Under the pieces are notes generated by a model. That model worked only from the letters and a program-made list of their open reading frames with translations. It was not told the origin of the DNA and searched no databases. 11,229 nt of DNA, taken from assembly GCA_036508635.1 (NCBI GenBank), contig DATCGY010000276.1, positions 1-11,229 on the forward strand. The letters run 5' to 3'. Position numbers and translations under genes: made by a program. This DNA is from FEN-727 sp036508635 (GTDB taxonomy: Bacteria; Actinomycetota; Geothermincolia; Fen-727; Anoxymicrobiaceae). Each line of letters begins with the position of its first letter. The first letter of the stretch is position 1. Below, piece by piece: positions 5,526 through 11,229 of the stretch.

Positions 5526-6989
5526 TCAGAGCCGGCCTCCCGTATCCATTTTACCTTTAAAATCAGGGGCCATGAATTCGAGGGCCTGCCGGCGATTCGT
5601 TATCACCGCCTCGCGCTGGGCAACCCGCACTCCGAACAACGCCTTTGCCACGTCAGGGCCCGGCTCGATCCCGGCGTGCACGACAGCGTCATGACCGTCC
5701 ACGAGGGGTGGAAAATCCGTGTCCCAGAAGAAGTCCTGGAGAACCCGCGTCGCCATCCGCCTGTAAAGGCCCATCGCATCAGCCGTGGATGCCTCGCCGC
5801 GAGTCGCAATCCGGTCCGCCAGGGAGAGCATCACGACCTCGACGGTGAGCTCCCCCAGCTCGCCCACCACCTTCAGCCTCGTCTGTGCGGACTCTCCTTC
5901 CTTCATCAGAAATCCGAGGCGCATGTGGTCCGCCACGACCCCGACGAGGTGCCGGCTGCCGGTCCTCCCGAGCCCCATCCTGCTGGAGATACCTTCGGCG
6001 AGACGGCCACCCGTTTCCTGGTGTCCCTGAAAACGGATCCTACCCGAAGATGTAACGCTCATCGAGGCTGGCTTGCCAATATCGTGAATCAGCGCAGCGA
6101 ACCCGAGGTACGCCCGGCGGTCGATCCCGCTTTCGACAGGCAACGCCATTCGCGCGGCGACCCTGTGGCCGAAACCGCCAAAGAACTGCCCTGGTGATTC
6201 AAGCATCGACTCGAGGTTCTCCATAGCCTCGAGGGTGTGTTCCCAAACTCCCAGGTGGTGATAGTAATTCTGAGGGACTTCGAAGGTGGCCTCCACCTCG
6301 GGCAACAATTCACCGAGAACCCCGGTGCTCTTCAAGAGCCGGGCCTTGTCCGAAAGACCGGTCCCACCAAAAAGGCGGGCTACGTGCCGCCACGTCCTGA
6401 AAGGACTTACGGAGGCAATGCTCCCACAGTCAGTCCTCATACGTCTCAGGGTGCTTTCCTCGAGTTCGAGCCCGTAGCGCGAGCAGAGCTCCGTGGCTTC
6501 CAATAGCCTGGTGGGGTCGTTCGTGAAAGAGTCGTTGGACGAGGCCCGAAGGATGCCCGCCCTGAGGTCATCGAGCCCACCAAGTGGATCGATCACATCC
6601 CGCGGACGGGAAGCGCCGAGGTCGACGGCCAGCGCCTGAACCGTGAAACCGGTATCTGAAAGGACTGACTCGATGCCATCGCCGAGGGGGATCACGGTGA
6701 TAGAGCCGCTCGTGGAATCCACATCCCGATCCGCGAGATGATAGCCACCTGGCACGCCGCCCAGTTCCACCGGCGCCAGGCCGGCACGCTTGCCCAGTTC
6801 GTGTGAGTACTCAGGCGTGTCCGCGCCACAGGCGATCAGCAGCCCCTCCTGCCCGCGCCCGGTTATCGATTCCAGAACAAAGTCACCGCAGGCGAAAAAG
6901 CGTCCCGGGCTGTCCGCCATGCCGGCTGCCAGCCCGAATAACCTGTTAACCTCCAGGGCTTTGTCCGGATCCGGGCACTGGTTATGCAT
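5526..6989 (-). CDS. Poly(A) polymerase/CCA-adding-like protein with degenerate nucleotidyltransferase centre and intact HD domain
   Basis: A 487-residue protein laid out like a class II CCA/poly(A) polymerase with an HD domain. Residues 31-140 align with the nucleotidyltransferase head, but the expected GGxVRD reads CGDFVLE (34-40), the catalytic DxD region reads GLLIACG (49-55), and RRDFTINALA reads SDTGFTVQALA (111-121). The nucleotide-recognition EDPxRxLR reads NDPTRLLEA (157-165). The DPLGGLDDLRAGILR neck (134-148) and C-terminal motif PLVDGHDAVVHAGIEPGPDVAK (shown by its ends, about 428-449) are preserved. The HD domain is complete: H251, H302-D303, H323, H355 and D392. I infer loss of nucleotide transfer with retained metal-dependent phosphohydrolase or RNA-binding activity. 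The ATG at 6989 has no clear ribosome binding site and follows the upstream gene by 30 bases in the same frame. Confidence 0.85.
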   Translation of the reverse strand: MHNQCPDPDKALEVNRLFGLAAGMADSPGRFFACGDFVLESITGRGQEGLLIACGADTPEYSHELGKRAGLAPVELGGVPGGYHLADRDVDSTSGSITVIPLGDGIESVLSDTGFTVQALAVDLGASRPRDVIDPLGGLDDLRAGILRASSNDSFTNDPTRLLEATELCSRYGLELEESTLRRMRTDCGSIASVSPFRTWRHVARLFGGTGLSDKARLLKSTGVLGELLPEVEATFEVPQNYYHHLGVWEHTLEAMENLESMLESPGQFFGGFGHRVAARMALPVESGIDRRAYLGFAALIHDIGKPASMSVTSSGRIRFQGHQETGGRLAEGISSRMGLGRTGSRHLVGVVADHMRLGFLMKEGESAQTRLKVVGELGELTVEVVMLSLADRIATRGEASTADAMGLYRRMATRVLQDFFWDTDFPPLVDGHDAVVHAGIEPGPDVAKALFGVRVAQREAVITNRRQALEFMAPDFKGKMDTGGRL

Positions 6990-7019
6990 GTCTCGATGAA
7001 AGCGCCGCCCGGGGCACCG

Positions 7020-7442
7020 TCAATCCCGCTGCCAGACGACGCGCGCGAAAGTGTCCTTTTCCTGCCACTTTATCTCGAGATTTCCTTTGAAAGCTTTTTC
7101 TACTTCTTTGCCCATACGCTCAGCGAGGTGTTCATCGGTGGTCTCAATGACGAGCGTGCCGTCCTCTTCGGTGACCTCGAAAATGCGGGCCGCCACGTTG
7201 CGCCGCCTGCATTCGCGCGCGACCCGGTTGATGATATTCTTGATCTCTTCGATATGGGGCCTCATGAACGAGCCCGATAGTCTCACTATGCCCTCCACCT
7301 GCCGCCTTTCGAGTCTCTGATCTCCGGGACAGAGCTTGATCTCGTGCGGTTTCTTTGAAAGCTCGCGCTTGAGCTCTTCGCCCGGCTCAGGTATCCAGCG
7401 GTGGCCATCATATACCGCTCCGCAACGAGGGCATTCTTTCAT
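7020..7442 (-). CDS. BCAM0308 / NMD3-like zinc-ribbon protein of unknown function
   Basis: A 140-residue protein resembling the bacterial BCAM0308 family, which is related to the N-terminal region of archaeal/eukaryotic NMD3, a ribosome-export adaptor. The opening ECPRCGAVYDGHRW (3-16) and IKLCPGDQRL (35-44) match the zinc-ribbon layout, followed by the family core RLSGSFMRPHIEEIKNIINR (54-73) and TTDEHLAERMGKEVEKAF (101-118). The usual second knuckle CPxC reads CPGD here (C38 and D41), so one zinc ligand is Asp instead of Cys. The family's function is not established; RNA or ribosome binding is a guess from NMD3. The ATG at 7442 has AAGGGG eight bases upstream, overlapping the alr stop 14 bases earlier. 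Family assignment is from recall of its conserved pattern. Confidence 0.75.
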   Translation of the reverse strand: MKECPRCGAVYDGHRWIPEPGEELKRELSKKPHEIKLCPGDQRLERRQVEGIVRLSGSFMRPHIEEIKNIINRVARECRRRNVAARIFEVTEEDGTLVIETTDEHLAERMGKEVEKAFKGNLEIKWQEKDTFARVVWQRD

Positions 7443-7456
7443 CTGCCATTCCCCTT

Positions 7457-8590
7457 TCAGTCGTCTATGTACACCCGCGGCACGCGCGGGCCTATCATGC
7501 AGCAGACCTCGTAGTTGATGGTGCCGAGGCGCCCGGCGACGTCGTCCGCCGTTATCTCCTCGGCTCCGTCACGCCCGATGACAGTGAAGGGCGTTCCGCG
7601 CGGCACGGGTTCGGGGCCGAGATCGATCATGCATGTGTCCATGCAGATCACTCCGATCACCGGCCTGCGCTGTCCACCTACCAGCACGTCTGATCTGCCG
7701 GTGAGAATGCGGGACATGCCGTCCCCGTAGCCCAGGGGCAGCGTCGCCACGAATGTCGGCTGTGACGGCGCGTATTCGAGACCGTAGCTGATTCCCTCAC
7801 CCGCGTCCACGCGCTTGACGAAGCCGACCTCTCCGGTGAGGGAGAGCGCTGGACGGAGGTTTCTCACGCCGGCGAAACGCGGTGACGGAGGAAGACCGTA
7901 CATGGCTATCCCCACACGCACCATGTCGTAATGGCTCCTCGGAAACGCCATGACGCCAGCACTGTTCGCGGCGTGTCTGATAAGAGTTTTGCCCATGACG
8001 CCCTCGACAACGGATGCGGCGCTCTCGAAGAGGTCCATCTGACTTTCCGTGAACGGGTCCTGAGGTTCGGTCGCGACCGCGAAATGCGTATACACCCCCT
8101 CGACCCGAAGCCCTTCCAGTGACTTCAGCAGGTCGGCGAACTCCCTCGAATCCTCAGGCCTGATCCCAACCCTGCGCATCCCCGTATCGACCTTCAGGTG
8201 GACGCGAGCCTGCTTGCTCTCCTCTTGAGCGGCGGCATCGAGGGCGCGAGCCATTTCGGGCGTGTATACCGTACAGGTCACATCGGCCGCAAGGACGCGG
8301 GAAGCCGCTGAAGGGGGCGGCTCGAAAAGAAGCTGGATAGGGCAATCGAAGCCCGCCGAACGCAGCTTCTCGGCCTCTTCGAGAATTGCAACACCAAGAC
8401 AGTCCGCGCCGGCCGAGAGGGCCGCGCGAGAGACTTCGATGTCACCGTGGCCGTAGGCGTTGGCCTTGACCACGGCCATGAAGAAGCATCCGTCCGGAGC
8501 GAGCCCTTTTAAGAAAGCCACGTTGTCCCTGATCGCGGTAAGGTCGACCTGCGCGACAACCGGCCTGACGATCTTGTTCGTTTCCAGCAA
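7457..8590 (-). CDS. alr: Alanine racemase
   Basis: A 377-residue PLP enzyme interconverting L- and D-alanine for peptidoglycan; usual family length. The PLP-binding lysine is K42 in AVVKANAYGHG (39-49), and the catalytic tyrosine of the partner subunit is Y269 in GISYGLEYAP (266-275). Also seen: HLKVDTGMRRVGI (131-143), THFAVAT (168-174), HAANSAG (206-212), VRVGIAMYGLPP (224-235) and ICMDTCMIDLG (315-325). Two domains, an N-terminal barrel and C-terminal beta domain from about 245, are complete. The start appears to be TTG at 8590, with GGAGG 11 bases upstream, a rather long spacing; no in-frame ATG lies nearby upstream. It sits between the CBS protein and the BCAM0308-like gene, in an otherwise typical nnr/alr neighbourhood. 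Confidence 0.96.
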   Translation of the reverse strand: MLETNKIVRPVVAQVDLTAIRDNVAFLKGLAPDGCFFMAVVKANAYGHGDIEVSRAALSAGADCLGVAILEEAEKLRSAGFDCPIQLLFEPPPSAASRVLAADVTCTVYTPEMARALDAAAQEESKQARVHLKVDTGMRRVGIRPEDSREFADLLKSLEGLRVEGVYTHFAVATEPQDPFTESQMDLFESAASVVEGVMGKTLIRHAANSAGVMAFPRSHYDMVRVGIAMYGLPPSPRFAGVRNLRPALSLTGEVGFVKRVDAGEGISYGLEYAPSQPTFVATLPLGYGDGMSRILTGRSDVLVGGQRRPVIGVICMDTCMIDLGPEPVPRGTPFTVIGRDGAEEITADDVAGRLGTINYEVCCMIGPRVPRVYIDD

Positions 8591-8652
8591 CTTGCCTGTT
8601 TCCTCCAGAGCGGTTCGCCGTAAGTGCCTGGGCCCGGCGGCGCCCGCGCTTA

Positions 8653-9135
8653 TTACTCGTCTCCCTCCACGGGTACATCCCGGCTGATGAGCTTCACTAT
8701 GTCGGCCATGGTGATGATGCCGACCAGCCTGCCATCTTTGATCACAGGAAATCTCTTCATTTTCTTTTTCGACATCATAGTGGCTGCATCTTCAGCGGAA
8801 TCTTCCGCGTCGAGGGTTGTGACGTCTTCCGTCATGACCTCGCCCGCGGTTGCCGCGACGGCCTTCTTGAACTTGTCCTCGAACTTGTGGAGGCTGCCGG
8901 GTACGAATACGTAGCCCGACAGGAAGCTCACAAACGAGGGGAACCTGACCACCGTATCCTGGACGATGAGGTCGCTTTCCGTGACAATTCCCAGGAGCTC
9001 TCCGTCTTCATCAACGACGGGAACTCCACCGATGTTATTGTCGACCATCACCCTGGCGATATCGGCCACCTTCATGTCGGGCGTGACCGTAATGGGGTCC
9101 GGCGTCATGGCCTCGCTCACCTTTATCCTGTGCAT
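8653..9135 (-). CDS. Two-CBS-domain protein
   Basis: About 160 residues made almost wholly of a CBS domain pair (Bateman module), which usually senses adenine nucleotides or related ligands. The first repeat spans about 5-58 with VSEAMTPDPITVTPDMKVAD and GGVPVVDEDGELLGIVTESDL, the second about 96-150 with VMTEDVTTLDAEDSAEDAA and RFPVIKDGRLVGIITMADIV. The stretch between (about 60-95, rich in aromatic residues) is a normal linker for this group. No fused catalytic domain is present, so it may regulate a partner in trans; none is identifiable. An in-frame GTG at 9144 would overlap the nnr stop, but I prefer the ATG at 9135, preceded by AAAGG at eight bases. It follows nnr by five bases. Confidence 0.92.
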   Translation of the reverse strand: MHRIKVSEAMTPDPITVTPDMKVADIARVMVDNNIGGVPVVDEDGELLGIVTESDLIVQDTVVRFPSFVSFLSGYVFVPGSLHKFEDKFKKAVAATAGEVMTEDVTTLDAEDSAEDAATMMSKKKMKRFPVIKDGRLVGIITMADIVKLISRDVPVEGDE

Positions 9136-9140
9136 CCACC

Positions 9141-10712
9141 TCACCTTTCAGCATTCCCGCCGCGACGCATCGCGCGCGGCAGGTGTCTTATCACGTCGCT
9201 GGCTGCCATCCCGATCATGGCGTCCATGCTGGCAACAAAATCAGCGGCGTGGCCGTGATAAAAAGCCCCCACCGAAGCGGCGTCAAAGGCGTCGAGCCCC
9301 TGCCCTATGAGCGATGCTATGCATCCCGTGAGGACATCACCCATGCCGGCGGTTGCCATGCCCGGGTTGCCGGAAGCTATTATTCTAACCTTTCCGCGCG
9401 GTTCCGCGACAACGGTACCCGCTCCCTTGAGCACCACGACGGCCTGCCACCGGTCGGCCGCGTCGACGGCGAACCGGACCCGGTCGGCCTGAACCTTGCT
9501 TGAATCGGTTTCGACAAGTCGCGCCATCTCGCCCGGGTGGGGTGTTACCACGGCGGGTGCCTCCCGGTCAGTAAGAATATCGGTATGGCCCGCCAATGCG
9601 TTGAGTCCGTCGGCGTCAAGAACCACAGGTATCGGCACCGTCCGAACCATCTCGCGCACCGCTTCGGGCACGTTTCCGGCCGTGGAGAGCCCGGGCCCGA
9701 GGGCCAGGACGTCATAGCCGGTGCAGAGCTCGCGCACCTCGCCCGCAGCCAGGGGAGAGAGGGTCCTGCCCTCGTCCTGCGGAAGTGGCCTGGTCATGAC
9801 CTCCGTCAGCTTGACCTCCATTATGTCTTGGAGCCCCTCCGGCACGCATACTGTGACCAGCCCGGAGCCCGCGCGCAATGCCGCCATTCCACAGAGAGCC
9901 GGCGCCCCAGTCATTCCGACCGAACCCCCGACGACGAGCACGGCCCCGCAGTCCCTCTTGTGGACATCAGATGCCCTTTTCGGCAGCATGAGCCGGGCGT
10001 CCTCCTCGCGGAACAGCCAGATGTCTGATTCCGGTATGGCATTTAGGAGTCTGGCCGGGATGCCGATGTCCGCGATTTCGAGTTTACCGGCAAGTGTCGC
10101 CCCGGGCTCCTGGACGAGACCGACCTTGGGCGCCGCAAAGGTGACCGTCCTGGTGGCTCTTACCGCGGGTCCCGGCACGGCCCCCGTCAGCCCCGATACC
10201 CCGCTCGGGATATCAACCGCGAGCACGGGGTAACCGGAACCGTTGATAGACAGGATGGCGTTTTCGAAGATACCCGCGGGGACTCCGGCAAAGCCCGTGC
10301 CGAAAATAGCGTCTATGACGATATCAAACCGCCGACGCTCTCCCGCACCGGCTTCCCTCTCGACATCATCACTCGAGGTTACGCGAGCCACCTCTACCGG
10401 AAGGCCATCCAGGCGTTTGAGGTTCAGGGCGGCATCCCCCCGGATCTCAGCCGGGTCGGCCAGCAGAAGGACCTTGATTTTCATCGAGGCGGTCCTGGAG
10501 AGAAGCCTTGCCACAACGAAGCCGTCACCGCCGTTGTTTCCCTTTCCACACCAGATTGCAACCCGACTCCCACCTGAGGGCAGGAGCATCGCGCGAGCGG
10601 CGCTCGCGACCGCTTCGCCCGCGTTCTCCATCAGTACAAGACCCTGGATTCCCTCGCCTTCTCTCGCCGCCCTGTCAACCCGCGCCATCTCCTCAGGCGT
10701 GATAACCCTCAC
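9141..10712 (-). CDS. nnr: Bifunctional NAD(P)HX epimerase/dehydratase
   Basis: A 523-residue two-domain metabolite-repair enzyme. The N-terminal epimerase (YjeF_N, about 1-220) shows GKGNNGGDGFVVARLL (56-71), DAIFGTGFAG (134-143), DIPSGVSGLTG (167-177) and TFAAPKVGL (191-199). The C-terminal ADP/ATP-dependent dehydratase (about 240-512) shows CGAVLVVGGSVGMTGAP (255-271), LGPGLS (338-343), VLDADGLNAL (364-373), VTPHPGEMARL (389-399), VLKGAGTVV (427-435) and GNPGMATAGMGDVLTG (448-463). Together they return hydrated, damaged NADH and NADPH to the normal cofactor. The start is GTG at 10712, with AGGGGG nine bases upstream, and the first residues (RVITPEEMARVD) match the family. It begins 29 bases after the upstream membrane protein gene and is followed almost at once by the CBS gene. 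Confidence 0.96.
   Translation of the reverse strand: MRVITPEEMARVDRAAREGEGIQGLVLMENAGEAVASAARAMLLPSGGSRVAIWCGKGNNGGDGFVVARLLSRTASMKIKVLLLADPAEIRGDAALNLKRLDGLPVEVARVTSSDDVEREAGAGERRRFDIVIDAIFGTGFAGVPAGIFENAILSINGSGYPVLAVDIPSGVSGLTGAVPGPAVRATRTVTFAAPKVGLVQEPGATLAGKLEIADIGIPARLLNAIPESDIWLFREEDARLMLPKRASDVHKRDCGAVLVVGGSVGMTGAPALCGMAALRAGSGLVTVCVPEGLQDIMEVKLTEVMTRPLPQDEGRTLSPLAAGEVRELCTGYDVLALGPGLSTAGNVPEAVREMVRTVPIPVVLDADGLNALAGHTDILTDREAPAVVTPHPGEMARLVETDSSKVQADRVRFAVDAADRWQAVVVLKGAGTVVAEPRGKVRIIASGNPGMATAGMGDVLTGCIASLIGQGLDAFDAASVGAFYHGHAADFVASMDAMIGMAASDVIRHLPRAMRRGGNAER
9144..9148 (-). promoter_or_regulatory. Ribosome binding site AAAGG of the CBS-domain gene, abutting the nnr stop
   Basis: The minus strand reads AAAGG, then TGA (nnr stop) and GGTGG, then ATG at 9135: an eight-base spacing. 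It supports 9135 over the in-frame GTG at 9144, which would lie within the site itself. Confidence 0.6.
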
Positions 10713-10741
10713 TGTTCAATACCCCCTGCGCCCGTGTCGCA

Positions 10742-11229
10742 TCACGTTTTCACCGAGTCTTTATGGGTTCCTGCACCCGCCTGGTCGATGTGAGACCCGG
10801 CGCTCTTGTCGCTTCGCTCGCGACGCCGCAGCCGAAAATCACCGGCGCCAGCCGACCCGGGTCCCCTGACCAGGATGTATCCGGCCAGCAATAATGAAGC
10901 GCCCATCGCCAGTATTATGCAGGTAGCCGCCCACGTGGAAGGCAGCAGGTTTGCGAGCACAAGCGTGCGCGTACCCACGGGAAGCACGAGCAATATCGCC
11001 GCTACAACGCACAACATGCTCAAAGCGGCCATCAGCAGTCCGACTCCCCGCGCTGCATGCCTCCGGGTCTCGGGTGCCTCGAACGGCCAGTCAGGATGCC
11101 ACAACATCCCCGCGACCAGCAGTCCGAAACCGGTGAGTGCGCGTGCGGAACTGACGTACAGGATGCTGCCCAGGTAGAACCCCCCCCGCTTGATGGCATC
11201 GGCTGTGTTCGCGGCTGCCCCAACAGGGG
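10742..11229 (-). CDS. Membrane protein of unknown function, 3' part only
   Basis: I read this frame without a stop from the right edge to the TGA at 10742, about 161 codons; the gene probably begins outside the window. Three hydrophobic helices are visible: one around GFYLGSILYVSSARALTGFG through the ATG at 11107, one at GVGLLMAALSMLCVVAAILL, and one at STWAATCIILAMGASLLLAG. Between the first two lies HPDWPFEAPETRRHAARG, a polar loop. The tail after helix three is basic and hydrophilic (RLRRRERSDKSAG and beyond), so it is probably cytoplasmic. I see no family motif and assign no function. The ATG at 11107 is a possible start but would cut off the first helix, and no ATG, GTG or TTG occurs in frame between it and the edge. 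nnr begins 29 bases downstream. Confidence 0.7.
   Translation of the reverse strand, partial: PVGAAANTADAIKRGGFYLGSILYVSSARALTGFGLLVAGMLWHPDWPFEAPETRRHAARGVGLLMAALSMLCVVAAILLVLPVGTRTLVLANLLPSTWAATCIILAMGASLLLAGYILVRGPGSAGAGDFRLRRRERSDKSAGSHIDQAGAGTHKDSVKT

Noticed and set aside
4741..5694. Long plus-strand open frame (317 codons) opposite the hydrolase
   Set aside because: Same reasons: it shadows a gene with a full catalytic triad, and extends across the intergenic gap into the HD gene.
8591..8652. GC-rich gap between the CBS gene and alr as a terminator
   Set aside because: No convincing stem followed by a T-run on the minus strand, and the alr ribosome binding site lies within it.

Overview
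The window is GC-rich, gene-dense bacterial chromosome. Every gene I can support lies on the minus strand, so the reading order runs from the right edge to the left. There are no tRNA or rRNA genes, insertion sequences, CRISPR repeats or phage genes. The core set nnr, alr, tsaE, tsaB, rimI, tsaD in one orientation is the order I associate with Actinomycetota (usually glmS-nnr-alr-tsaE-tsaB-rimI-tsaD). With an Fe-S family 4 uracil-DNA glycosylase and several anaerobe-type accessory genes, this suggests a deep-branching, possibly anaerobic or thermophilic actinobacterial lineage. That placement is inference.

Layout in transcription order: the 3' part of a membrane protein gene (cut by the right edge); nnr, a bifunctional NAD(P)HX repair enzyme with a GTG start; a two-CBS-domain protein; alr, alanine racemase; a BCAM0308/NMD3-like zinc-ribbon protein; a poly(A) polymerase/CCA-adding-like protein whose nucleotidyltransferase centre looks destroyed but whose HD phosphohydrolase domain is intact; an alpha/beta hydrolase; a P1-family (S58) self-cleaving aminopeptidase; a small nitroreductase; an FmdB-type zinc ribbon; a family 4 uracil-DNA glycosylase; tsaE; tsaB; rimI; and the first 50 codons of tsaD, cut by the left edge.

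Spacing is tight. Three junctions overlap (hydrolase/P1 peptidase, tsaE/tsaB, rimI/tsaD) and no gap exceeds 98 bases. I see no convincing promoter or rho-independent terminator inside, so most or all of the window may be one long transcript. No stretch over 300 bases lacks a gene. Several starts are TTG or GTG, and visible Shine-Dalgarno sequences correct the N-termini of rimI, the glycosylase, the FmdB protein and the CBS protein relative to the longest open frames.

Functionally the left third is a tRNA t6A module: TsaE, TsaB and TsaD make threonylcarbamoyl-adenosine, and RimI is its usual acetyltransferase companion. The right third combines cofactor repair (Nnr) and cell-wall D-alanine supply (Alr). 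The middle is an accessory block. Its most interesting members are the pseudo-nucleotidyltransferase/HD protein next to the NMD3-like protein (a possible RNA-related pair), the coupled hydrolase/P1 peptidase pair, and a uracil-DNA glycosylase ending in a sliding-clamp-like motif.
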